Assembly: GCA_050943315.1 (NCBI GenBank)
Contig: JBMNOY010000003.1
Location: 11,093-75,092 of the forward strand
Origin: JBDKUD01 sp050943315
GTDB taxonomy: Bacteria > Bacillota > Syntrophomonadia > Syntrophomonadales > Syntrophomonadaceae
DNA length: 64,000 bases
Direction: 5' to 3'
Shown in pieces: positions 52,597-59,772 of the stretch. How positions within the stretch are numbered: position 1 is the stretch's first letter; the number at the start of each line of letters is the position of its first letter. Position numbers and translations under genes: made by a program. The notes under the pieces were generated by a model. The model ran no database searches. It saw only the letters and a program-made list of their open reading frames with translations, and was not told where the DNA came from.

Positions 52597-52741
52597 GAAA
52601 AAAATAAACCAATATTTTAACATGCCTCAAAAACCACCGTACATAAACGGTAGAGACCTTAAAATATTGGTTATCTTTTGAGCTACCACCTGGTCTCTCT
52701 ATAAGCCACCAATGAAGAAAGCTTATTCAATTTTACCTATA
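52597..52741 (-). ncRNA. Unassigned attenuator or riboswitch-like leader
   Basis: Leader of the DUF2294-dehydrogenase operon. Two 14-base arms, AACCAATATTTTAA (52659-52672) and TTAAAATATTGGTT (52607-52620), pair perfectly and are followed by TATTTTTTT: a terminator. Its 5' arm sits inside a competing helix, AGAGACC (52692-52698) with GGTCTCT (52652-52658), and a third pair, CTCAAAA with TTTTGAG (about 52676-52682 with 52626-52632), crosses both. Also a small hairpin, ACCGT/ACGGT, and ATAAGC/GCTTAT near the 5' end. The crossing pairs suggest a pseudoknot that could prevent termination. I cannot match it to a known class. Confidence 0.6.
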
Positions 52742-52747
52742 ATTATC

Positions 52748-52776
52748 TCTATATACATACGATAGTAAATAGTCAA
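52748..52776 (-). promoter_or_regulatory. Promoter of the DUF2294 operon
   Basis: On the minus strand TTGACT (52771-52776), a 17-base spacer and TATAGA (52748-52753). It places the transcript start near 52741, just before the leader structure. A TTGACA lies 11 bases further upstream without a matching -10. Confidence 0.65.
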
Positions 52777-52929
52777 TCTAGTGTCAATATAGTTCCCTGC
52801 AACAAAATAATCCTTAATTTACCGTAATTCGACACAAGGGCACGTTGTAAATGCTCCTCTTCGTCCCATTCTAAATCAAGCCTGTGATATAATGGAAAAT
52901 ACCATAAGGCCATCCAGGGGTGATAAGCT

Positions 52930-53550
52930 ATGAACGTTTTGGACTATACTATCGTAGTAATATTGGTGCTAAGCGCTGTTATTGGCTACCGCAAAGGGCT
53001 TACCGGTACAATAGCCGGGGTGGCCGGCTTAATTCTGGGGTTAATCCTGGCGGTCAAATTCTGCCAAGCTTTCACCGGCTTTTTAGAACAGGAATTCCAG
53101 CTGGTAACTTCCCTGGGAGGAGTTCTCAATAACAAGTTCCCTCTGCTTGTACCAGTTGTCAACAGCCTGTTGGACTATAGCTTTTGGAATGGACCGGGGG
53201 CAGCAGGGCCACCGCTAAATACCCTGGCCTACTGGCTGGTAGTGAGCGGGTGTTTTTTAATATTAGCCTGGGTGGGAAGCAAGATGGGCAGGTTCCTGTT
53301 CAGGGGTTTGTCCGGGCTTATATCCCGTGGTGTGCTGGGACACCTTAATCAATGGGGGGGAATGGTTCTAGCCCTGGTCAAGAACGTTATTATCATTGGG
53401 GCCGGTTTATTTATAGTGCATCCCCTGGTGGCAGCAGCTTCCCAGGCGGGGGTAAGCAGTGCTCGAAATGTGTGGATACTGATAGCCAATTCAGTTATAT
53501 GCCGTTATCTTCTAGATATAGGCAACTTTATCAGAGCAGTTTATTTATAG
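52930..53550 (+). CDS. CvpA-family membrane protein
   Basis: 206 residues with four or so membrane segments, matching the CvpA (colicin V production) family: N-terminal NVLDYTIVVILVLSAVIGYRKGLTGTIAGVAG and a C-terminal region with GALSR-like conserved segment. Its function is unclear across bacteria. ATG start after AGGGGTGA. It lies 66 bases before the M18 peptidase gene. Confidence 0.85.
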   Translation: MNVLDYTIVVILVLSAVIGYRKGLTGTIAGVAGLILGLILAVKFCQAFTGFLEQEFQLVTSLGGVLNNKFPLLVPVVNSLLDYSFWNGPGAAGPPLNTLAYWLVVSGCFLILAWVGSKMGRFLFRGLSGLISRGVLGHLNQWGGMVLALVKNVIIIGAGLFIVHPLVAAASQAGVSSARNVWILIANSVICRYLLDIGNFIRAVYL

Positions 53551-53616
53551 TGTATAGATAGATAAAATAACAGGCAATATATTAGGAAAATATTGCATCC
53601 AAGGAGGAATAAAAGA

Positions 53617-54999
53617 ATGTCTGAAGATAGCAACCAGCTGCACAGTTGCTGGAAGAGAATGAGTGAATCCGAAGTTGCCCAGGCTTATGATTTTAACCGG
53701 GGTTACCTGAACTTCCTAAATGTAGTCAAAACTGAACGGGAAGCTGTTCAATTTATTAGTAAGGAAGCTTTGGGCAGGGGGTTTATTCCACTGGAGAAAG
53801 CCGGTAGGGTTGACCCCGGGACCAAGCTTATCATAACCAGCAAAGACAAAGTATGTGCTCTGGTGGTAATGGGACAGGAACCAGTGGAAAAAGGGATAAA
53901 CATTATTGCTTCACATGTGGATTCTCCTCGTTTGGATCTTAAGCCGCGTCCACTATATGAGGCGGACGGCATGGCTTTATTTAAAACTCATTATTATGGA
54001 GGAATAAAGAAATACCAGTGGGTGGCTATGCCCCTGGCATTGCATGGAGTAGTGTACAAGAAGGACGGGACGGTTATAAACATTGTACTGGGTGAGGAAA
54101 AGGAGGATCTGGCCTTTACTATTGCCGACCTTTTGCCTCATTTGGCCAAAGATCAGATGGAAAAGAAGATGACCGAAGCTATCAAAGGTGAGTCATTAAA
54201 TGTCGTGGTGGGCAGCCGCCCGGCTCTGACCGGGGAAAAAGATCTGATAAAGCTGCAGATGACCACACTGCTCAAGGACAAATATGGTCTTGATGAGGAT
54301 GATTTTACCAGTGCCGAACTGCAGATGGTACCGGCTTATCCGGCCCGGGAGATTGGTTTTGACCGCAGCCTGGTGGGAGCCTATGGTCAGGACGACCGGG
54401 TGAGTGCTTACACATCCTTAATTAGTACCCTGGAACTGCAAAATCCCAGGAAGACCGCCGTCTGCTTGTTTGTCGACAAAGAGGAAATCGGCAGTACCGG
54501 CAATACTGGCTTACAATCGCTGATAATCGAAAACCTGGTAGCCGAGCTGATGCATCTGTTAGGAAAAAATGATTATTACAGCTTAAGAAAAGTTCTGGCC
54601 AATTCCTGCGCGCTGTCGGCTGATGTTAATGCTGCCGTAGATCCTAGCTATCCCGATGTGTGGGAGAAAATGAATAACAGTTTTATGGGCAATGGAGTTG
54701 TATTGACAAAATATACTGGCGCACGAGGGAAATATGATTCCAATGATGCCAACCCTGAGTTTGTAGCGCAAATACGGCGGCTATTCGATGAGAATGGGGT
54801 TATCTGGCAGGTAGGCGAACTGGGTAAGGTAGATATAGGAGGCGGTGGAACCGTAGCCCAGTATATGGCCCGTTATGGTATGGAAGTAGTTGATTGCGGA
54901 GTAGCCGTACTGGGCATGCATTCACCTTTTGAAGTGGTCAGCAAAGCTGACGTATATATGGCTTATAAGGCCTATAAAGCGTTTCTGCAGAACTTTTAG
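53617..54999 (+). CDS. M18-family aminopeptidase
   Basis: About 460 residues, zinc-dependent M18 aminopeptidase. Metal and catalytic motifs are ASHVDSPRLDLKP (His and Asp), YGQDDRVSAYTS (Asp), DKEEIGSTG (Glu) and the C-terminal LGMHSPFEVVSKAD (His). Acts in the cytoplasm on peptides. The start is ATG 53617 with GGAGG nine bases upstream; an in-frame ATG at 53593 has no site. Confidence 0.95.
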   Translation: MSEDSNQLHSCWKRMSESEVAQAYDFNRGYLNFLNVVKTEREAVQFISKEALGRGFIPLEKAGRVDPGTKLIITSKDKVCALVVMGQEPVEKGINIIASHVDSPRLDLKPRPLYEADGMALFKTHYYGGIKKYQWVAMPLALHGVVYKKDGTVINIVLGEEKEDLAFTIADLLPHLAKDQMEKKMTEAIKGESLNVVVGSRPALTGEKDLIKLQMTTLLKDKYGLDEDDFTSAELQMVPAYPAREIGFDRSLVGAYGQDDRVSAYTSLISTLELQNPRKTAVCLFVDKEEIGSTGNTGLQSLIIENLVAELMHLLGKNDYYSLRKVLANSCALSADVNAAVDPSYPDVWEKMNNSFMGNGVVLTKYTGARGKYDSNDANPEFVAQIRRLFDENGVIWQVGELGKVDIGGGGTVAQYMARYGMEVVDCGVAVLGMHSPFEVVSKADVYMAYKAYKAFLQNF

Positions 55000-55008
55000 C
55001 GGAAAAGT

Positions 55009-55183
55009 AATAGACGCAAAACCTGCGCAGACTATTATGACTTGCGCAGACCGATATAATAAGATTGTAATGAGGTTTTTTAATGCTGACTGAAACGGCA
55101 TGGCAGGTTTTTATTTAATATCTAAGGACAGTAAATGTCTTTAGTCTGCGAAAGTCATAGGTTTGCGGCAGTCTGCGTCTATT
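55009..55183. repeat. AATAGACGC-family palindromic repeat before selD
   Basis: 175 bases. Left AATAGACGC..GCGCAGACTATTATGAC, right GTCTGCGAAAGTCATA..GTCTGCGTCTATT, in inverted orientation. Fills the space between the M18 peptidase and selD. No coding frame. Confidence 0.75.
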
Positions 55184-55206
55184 TCAAACATTGGGAGGTG
55201 AGAGAT

Positions 55207-56247
55207 GTGGGGGATTCGGTACGATTGACGGAAATGGTACGGGCCGCCGGGTGAGCTGCTAAAATAGGTCCGGGGGACCTGGAGGATTTGTTAAAGGATT
55301 TGCCGTTACCCGGGCACCCTAGCCTCCTGGTAGGACTTGAAACCAGGGACGATGCCGGGGTTTACCGACTAAATGATGAGGTAGCACTAATTCAAACTAT
55401 TGATTTCTTTACCCCCATGGTCGATGATCCTTATACGTTTGGCCAAATTGCGGCGGTTAATTCCATTAATGATATATATGCTATGGGGGGCACCCCGTTA
55501 ACTGCTATGAATCTGGTTTGTTTTCCCCGCTGTGGGGATATGGCAATACTAAAAAACATCATTGCCGGTGGCCTGGATAAGATTGTCGAAGCTGGAGCGG
55601 TGCTGGTAGGGGGACATACGGTTGATGATAATGAACCGAAGTACGGCCTGTCCGTAACTGGTCTGGTGCATCCGGAAAAGCTAATCAGCAACAGTGGTGC
55701 ACGTCCGGGAGACCATATCTTTCTTACTAAGCCACTGGGCACAGGAATAATCGCTACCGCCATCAAAGGCCAGCTGGCTTCCCCGGAAGCCCAAAAGGAT
55801 GCGGTCAGGTGGATGTCCACGCTTAATAAGAGCGGCAGTGAGGCTGTGCAACAGGTAGGAGTCAGTGCCCTTACCGATGTAACCGGATTTGGGCTGATGG
55901 GACATTTATATGAAATGGCTGCTGCCAGTAATGTCGAGGTTGAAGTATATACTGACCGCATGCAATTTATCACTGGAACCCTGGAGTATGCGGCGATGGG
56001 ATTAATACCGGCCGGAGCTTACAGCAACCGGGACTATTTAAAGGATAAAGTGGAATATGAAGCAGGCGATGCCAATATAGACCTGGACCTGCTTTTTTCG
56101 CCCGAGACTGCCGGGGGATTGTTAATAGCAGTAGAAGAGGAGAAAATTCTGCGGTTGCTTAAGACCATGCAAGAAAAAAGTTGTCCCTGTTTTGAGGTAG
56201 GGCGTGTAATCGGGCAAGGGTTTAAGCCGATAAAGATTGGCAAATAA
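55207..56247 (+). CDS. selD: Selenide, water dikinase, itself a selenoprotein
   Basis: Makes selenophosphate from selenide and ATP, the selenium donor for SelA. The full frame is 346 codons from GTG 55207 with GGGAGGTG six bases upstream. It passes through an in-frame TGA at 55252-55254 (codon 16): VGDSVRLTEMVRAAG-U-AAKIGPGDLEDLL. Sec (or Cys) followed by a conserved Lys is the SelD active site (the usual G-C/U-x-C-K or G-U-A-A-K form). ATP-grasp-like motifs downstream include DDAGVYRLN, NSINDIYAMGG and VGGHTVDDNEPKYGLSVTG. Callers that stop at TGA would begin at TTG 55288 and lose the active site. Confidence 0.95.
55252..55280 (+). promoter_or_regulatory. Sec codon and SECIS-like hairpin of selD
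   Basis: UGA at 55252-55254 is followed 11 bases later by a six-pair stem AGGTCC (55266-55271) / GGACCT (55275-55280) closed by a GGG loop. The distance and size fit a bacterial SECIS bound by SelB. Confidence 0.85.
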
Positions 56248-56338
56248 CATTACTGGTTAAAAACCTCTTTCTGGGGGATATTGGTAATAAAGAAACTGCA
56301 CAGGCAGTAAATCAATGTTGTATCCGGGAGGGTTAATT

Positions 56339-56533
56339 ACGGAAAGAAAAGTTTTTGCTCTGGATGATATCGTCAGGATGAAAAAACAGCATCCTTGCGG
56401 CAGTTATAACTGGAAAGTTATACGTATGGGTGCTGATATTAAAATTAAATGTCAGGGTTGTGGAAGGGTTGTCATGTTGCCCCGGCTGCAGTTCGAGAAA
56501 AGAATGGTGCGGGTAGAAAACCCAAACAGCTAA
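56339..56533 (+). CDS. DUF951 small zinc-ribbon-like protein, start codon unclear
   Basis: About 64 residues, with the DUF951 pattern: a GDIV-like LDDIVRMKKQHPCGSYNWKVIRMGADIKIKCQGCGRVVMLPRLQFEKRM. Cysteines in HPCGS and CQGCG suggest metal binding; function unknown. The family usually starts about nine residues before DDIV. A strong site, GGGAGGG (56326-56332), is six bases before ACG 56339 and three before ATT 56336. ATG 56315 and TTG 56318 are in frame but lie upstream of this site and have no site of their own. The gene is therefore a candidate for an ACG (or AUU) start. Confidence 0.75.
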   Translation, partial: TERKVFALDDIVRMKKQHPCGSYNWKVIRMGADIKIKCQGCGRVVMLPRLQFEKRMVRVENPNS

Positions 56534-56593
56534 CATTTACGCTCCCTTGTGCATACTATGTTAGTGTAAATATATGCCTGAGGGGGAGAAAAA

Positions 56594-56809
56594 ATGGAAT
56601 CAAAAGCTGTTTCCTATTCAGGATTTCGGACCGGGGACCTGGTAACTGTAAAAAGTCTGCGCAATGACGAACGTTTTTGTATTATTGGATTTAAGAATAA
56701 TGAAGATGGTGAACAGGTGGCAGTACTAAAGGCTATATTTAATAACACTTACATTATAGAAAAACCAGTAAGCGAACTTAAAAGCCTGCTGATAAAAGGT
56801 CTGCTATAA
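56594..56809 (+). CDS. Hypothetical small protein
   Basis: 71 residues, not recognised. Mixed charge with no membrane segment or signal peptide; the pattern FRTGDLVTVKSLRNDERFCIIGFKNNEDGEQVAVLKAIFNNTYIIEKPVSELKSL suggests a small beta-rich fold. ATG start with GGGGGAG upstream, a good coding signal. It lies between DUF951 and the rpsF promoter. Confidence 0.7.
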   Translation: MESKAVSYSGFRTGDLVTVKSLRNDERFCIIGFKNNEDGEQVAVLKAIFNNTYIIEKPVSELKSLLIKGLL

Positions 56810-56811
56810 CC

Positions 56812-56839
56812 TTGCATCATATTTACAGTATGATATAAT
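56812..56839 (+). promoter_or_regulatory. Promoter of the rpsF-ssb-rpsR operon
   Basis: TTGCAT (56812-56817), a 16-base spacer and TATAAT (56834-56839). Confidence 0.75.
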
Positions 56840-56849
56840 AAATTGAAGT

Positions 56850-56904
56850 CCCTGCTCCGGAAATCCGGAGCCAAATACCCATATTAATGGGTAAGTCCGC
56901 AGGG
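56850..56904 (+). promoter_or_regulatory. S6:S18-type leader structure upstream of rpsF
   Basis: An outer stem CCCTGC (56850-56855) / GCAGGG (56899-56904) encloses two hairpins, CTCCGG/CCGGAG and CCCAT/ATGGG. The 3' side runs into the rpsF binding site AGGGAGGAGG. This fits autogenous control by S6:S18, which is known for rpsF leaders in other bacteria; the match here is by shape and position. Confidence 0.5.
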
Positions 56905-56917
56905 AGGAGGTGTAACG

Positions 56918-57211
56918 ATGCGCACGTATGAGATGATGTATGTCCTTAAACCCGACCTGGCTGAAGAGGTACTCGCAGAAACCAAAGACAGATTGCATAA
57001 GATAATAGATAATTTTGGCGGCGAGTTTGTTAATGAAGTAGAAGGTTGGGGCAAGAAACGGCTGGCCTACAGAATTGAGGATTATCAGGAGGGTATTTAT
57101 ACCCTGTGGAACTTCAATGGTACGCCGGATACTGTTCAGGAATTGGACAGGGTTATCAAATTATCAGACAAGATTCTGCGCCACATTATTATCCGCAAGG
57201 ATGAGAAGTAG
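56918..57211 (+). CDS. rpsF: 30S ribosomal protein S6
   Basis: 97 residues. The N-terminus MRTYEMMYVLKPDLAEE and the GKKRLAYRIEDYQEGIYTLWNF segment are typical. ATG start after GGAGGAGG. First gene of the rpsF-ssb-rpsR operon. Confidence 0.98.
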   Translation: MRTYEMMYVLKPDLAEEVLAETKDRLHKIIDNFGGEFVNEVEGWGKKRLAYRIEDYQEGIYTLWNFNGTPDTVQELDRVIKLSDKILRHIIIRKDEK

Positions 57212-57237
57212 CGCCTTAATGGTTGGGGGGTAAGCTA

Positions 57238-57684
57238 ATGTTAAACCGGGTTATTTTAATAGGGCGATTGACTCGCGATCCCGAACTAAGGTATACACCT
57301 AAAGGAACAGCAGTATGCAATTTTACGCTGGCTATCAACCGTAAATTTAACCGGGAAGAAACCGATTTTATTGATATTGTGGTTTGGAATGTAATGGCAG
57401 AAAATTGTGCCAGTTATCTTAGTAAAGGAAGACTGGCGGCTGTAGAAGGGAGACTTCAGGTCCGCACTTATGAAAATCAGGAAGGGCAAAAACGTAAAGT
57501 TACTGAAGTTATAGCTGATGACGTCCGATTCCTGGATAAGGCCGGGACAAGCGGTAGTACTGCTTCTGACCAGAGGAGCAGAAATATACCCCCCAAAGAT
57601 GATTGGGAAGACCTGGGACACGAGGTCAGCATGGATGATATCGATATTGTTGACCGCGATAGTGATGATGAAGTTCCTTTTTAA
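57238..57684 (+). CDS. ssb: Single-stranded DNA-binding protein
   Basis: 148 residues with an OB fold (MLNRVILIGRLTRDPELRYT) and an acidic C-terminal tail ending DSDDEVPF, the partner-binding tip. The start is ATG 57238 with GGGGGG seven bases upstream; an in-frame ATG at 57223 lies before that site. It lies between rpsF and rpsR as usual. Confidence 0.97.
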   Translation: MLNRVILIGRLTRDPELRYTPKGTAVCNFTLAINRKFNREETDFIDIVVWNVMAENCASYLSKGRLAAVEGRLQVRTYENQEGQKRKVTEVIADDVRFLDKAGTSGSTASDQRSRNIPPKDDWEDLGHEVSMDDIDIVDRDSDDEVPF

Positions 57685-57698
57685 GGGAGGTAAACTAA

Positions 57699-57923
57699 GT
57701 GAAGAAAGACAGGCGGAAAAAAAGGCGGCAATGCAATTTTTGCGCTGATAAGATTGAAAACATAGATTATAAAGACCTGGGCCGGTTGCGCCGGTATATT
57801 ACTGAAAGGGGCAAAATTTTACCCCGCCGAATTACCGGGAATTGTGCCAACCATCAGCGCCAGCTTACAACAGCTATTAAGCGCGCCCGGTTTATGGCCC
57901 TGTTGCCCTATACTTCAGAATAA
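57699..57923 (+). CDS. rpsR: 30S ribosomal protein S18
   Basis: 74 residues. CNFCADKIENIDYKDLGRLRRYITERGKILPRRITG..C..HQRQL is the S18 pattern, with a zinc-type cysteine set (CNFC). The start is GTG 57699 after GGGAGG. Confidence 0.98.
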   Translation: MKKDRRKKRRQCNFCADKIENIDYKDLGRLRRYITERGKILPRRITGNCANHQRQLTTAIKRARFMALLPYTSE

Positions 57924-57932
57924 GCAGTTTCC

Positions 57933-57956
57933 AAGCCCTCTTTTAAAAGAGGGCTT
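57933..57956 (+). terminator. Terminator-like palindrome after rpsR
   Basis: A perfect 24-base palindrome, AAGCCCTCTTTT/AAAAGAGGGCTT, ten bases after rpsR. The T tract is weak (CACTTGTTT), so it may attenuate rather than end the transcript. Confidence 0.55.
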
Positions 57957-58029
57957 CACTTGTTTAAGGGCCTAAGAGCAGGAATTAACACCGGTGTGCC
58001 GAAGAAGAACAAGAGGAGGTGTTATTTAG

Positions 58030-58338
58030 GTGAGAAAAAAAGACCTGGATATTGCCCAGAATCTCAAAATCGTGGAATGGCTTAAGGCCGAACTTCTTGA
58101 TTCTGTGGCTGATCTATTTAAATCTCTTCTTAAGACCGGCAGTGATACTACCAATAATGCATTGGCAACAATTATTATTATTACCTATCTCTTAGGACGC
58201 CGGGTGGGAGTTAGTTTTGAGAGTATAGACAACAGGTTAAGGGAAAAGCTTGACATAAGTATTCGGGAAGCCCAGGGGGTCGAACAGTGGAACGATGATT
58301 TGACTGAGTTACTAAACTATCTGGAGAAGAAGAGGTGA
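58030..58338 (+). CDS. MazG-like small helical protein
   Basis: 102 residues, all-helical by composition, resembling the MazG-like family found next to ssb/rpsR in clostridia (DIAQNLKIVEWLKAELLDSVADLFKSLLK, then TYLLGRRVGVSFESIDNRLREKL). The catalytic E-x-x-E pattern of true MazG pyrophosphohydrolases is not obvious, so activity is uncertain. The start is GTG 58030, after AGGAGGTG. Confidence 0.75.
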   Translation: MRKKDLDIAQNLKIVEWLKAELLDSVADLFKSLLKTGSDTTNNALATIIIITYLLGRRVGVSFESIDNRLREKLDISIREAQGVEQWNDDLTELLNYLEKKR

Positions 58339-58342
58339 TAGT

Positions 58343-59305
58343 TTGCCACGGGTAATGGTTTTTATGCTGGTATCCCTGGCAGTTTGCTCAGCTATGGCTT
58401 CTCTCCCAGCATTAACCTTTGTACTGGCTGTAGGTTGGGGGATATCATTATTAACGGGAGGTTTGTACTTAACCCGAAAACAGGTAGCTTTGGTTGCAGG
58501 AGTTAACATCTTGCTGTTGTACTTTCTTACGGGAAGCAACAGTATGTTTTTTTATCTCGGATTTTTTGGGTTGCCATTTATAGTAATGAGTCTTTTTGCG
58601 GCTGATGAAGCCCAGGGTTACTATGATATTCTCAAGCGGGGGATAATGGCCGGTATTATAGGTGTATCCCTGTTTATGGGACTTATTTATCTGAGTACCG
58701 GGGGAGTGGGAATAGCTCAGTTAGAGGAGCAGTTGGATAATTACTTTGAAGAAAGCTGGCAGCAGTATGAAAAATCAGGAGCTATGGATTTTTATGAGCA
58801 AAAAGGTATCGCCAGCGAAGAGTTAAAAGCTCAGATTGATGGTTTTGTCCATACTACCGCCAGGCATTTGCCCTCCTTTTTTTATTTAGAGTCCATCTGT
58901 GCAGTGTTTTTGGTGGTATACTTAACTGCCCGAATATGCCGCAGGAAAAAGCTGCAGCGGCTGATAAAGAAACCATTTTCCGAGGAGATAATGCCCTGGC
59001 AGGTAGCCTGGGTGGTTATAGCCGGATTAGCGTTATGGCTTTTGGGCAAGGATAATAATCCTGTCATTTATTTGGCCGGATCCAATATCCTGATAGTATG
59101 CATCCCGATTACCGTATATTTTGGGCTGTCAGCCTTAACATATAAGGTTAACCGGATAAACGGTCCTGCCCGGAAGGGGATTATATTAATCTTGCTATTG
59201 TTAGGGATATTTTTAATCCTGTCCGTAATAATATTTCTGGCTATGTTAGGGCTGTTTGACTCGTTGATTGATTATCGAAAGCTGCGAAGTCCAAAGGAGG
59301 AGTAG
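58343..59305 (+). CDS. DUF2232 membrane protein (YybS-like)
   Basis: 320 residues with about eight hydrophobic segments, matching the DUF2232/YybS family located between rpsR and rplI in many Firmicutes. Function unknown. The start is TTG 58343 after GAGGTGAT, five bases after the previous stop. It ends just before rplI. Confidence 0.85.
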   Translation: MPRVMVFMLVSLAVCSAMASLPALTFVLAVGWGISLLTGGLYLTRKQVALVAGVNILLLYFLTGSNSMFFYLGFFGLPFIVMSLFAADEAQGYYDILKRGIMAGIIGVSLFMGLIYLSTGGVGIAQLEEQLDNYFEESWQQYEKSGAMDFYEQKGIASEELKAQIDGFVHTTARHLPSFFYLESICAVFLVVYLTARICRRKKLQRLIKKPFSEEIMPWQVAWVVIAGLALWLLGKDNNPVIYLAGSNILIVCIPITVYFGLSALTYKVNRINGPARKGIILILLLLGIFLILSVIIFLAMLGLFDSLIDYRKLRSPKEE

Positions 59306-59309
59306 GAAG

Positions 59310-59756
59310 ATGAAAGTTATTTTAACTCAAGATGTTAAGAAACTGGGGCAACAGGGTGACATTAAGGAAGTGTCCGATGGGTATGCACGTAACTTCCTGA
59401 TCCCACAAGGCTTAGCCCTGGAAGCAACTACTACCCGCTTAAAAGAAGCCCGGGAAAAAAACATTCGGGAACAGAACCGTAAGGGCAGAGAGATGCAGCA
59501 GGCAAAGTCTACTCAGCAACAATTGGATGGTAAAGAGGTAACAATTAAGGCCAAAACCGGGGGGGGCGACAAACTTTTTGGTGCTATTACCGCCCGGGAG
59601 ATTTCCGAAGCTATATTAGAGCAATACGCGCTGGTTATAGATAAAAAGAAGATAGAAATGACTGAGCCCATCAAACATTTGGGCAAGTACCGGGTAAAAA
59701 TTAAGATTTATCCGTCTGTAAACGCTGAGGTTAAGGTAAATGTAACCGCTCAATAA
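59310..59756 (+). CDS. rplI: 50S ribosomal protein L9
   Basis: 148 residues. The N-terminus MKVILTQDVKKLGQQGDIKEVSDGYARNFLIPQGLA is the L9 signature. The start is ATG 59310 after AAGGAGG; the frame is open further upstream, inside the previous gene. Confidence 0.98.
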   Translation: MKVILTQDVKKLGQQGDIKEVSDGYARNFLIPQGLALEATTTRLKEAREKNIREQNRKGREMQQAKSTQQQLDGKEVTIKAKTGGGDKLFGAITAREISEAILEQYALVIDKKKIEMTEPIKHLGKYRVKIKIYPSVNAEVKVNVTAQ

Positions 59757-59772
59757 TTCTAGGAGGTCTATC

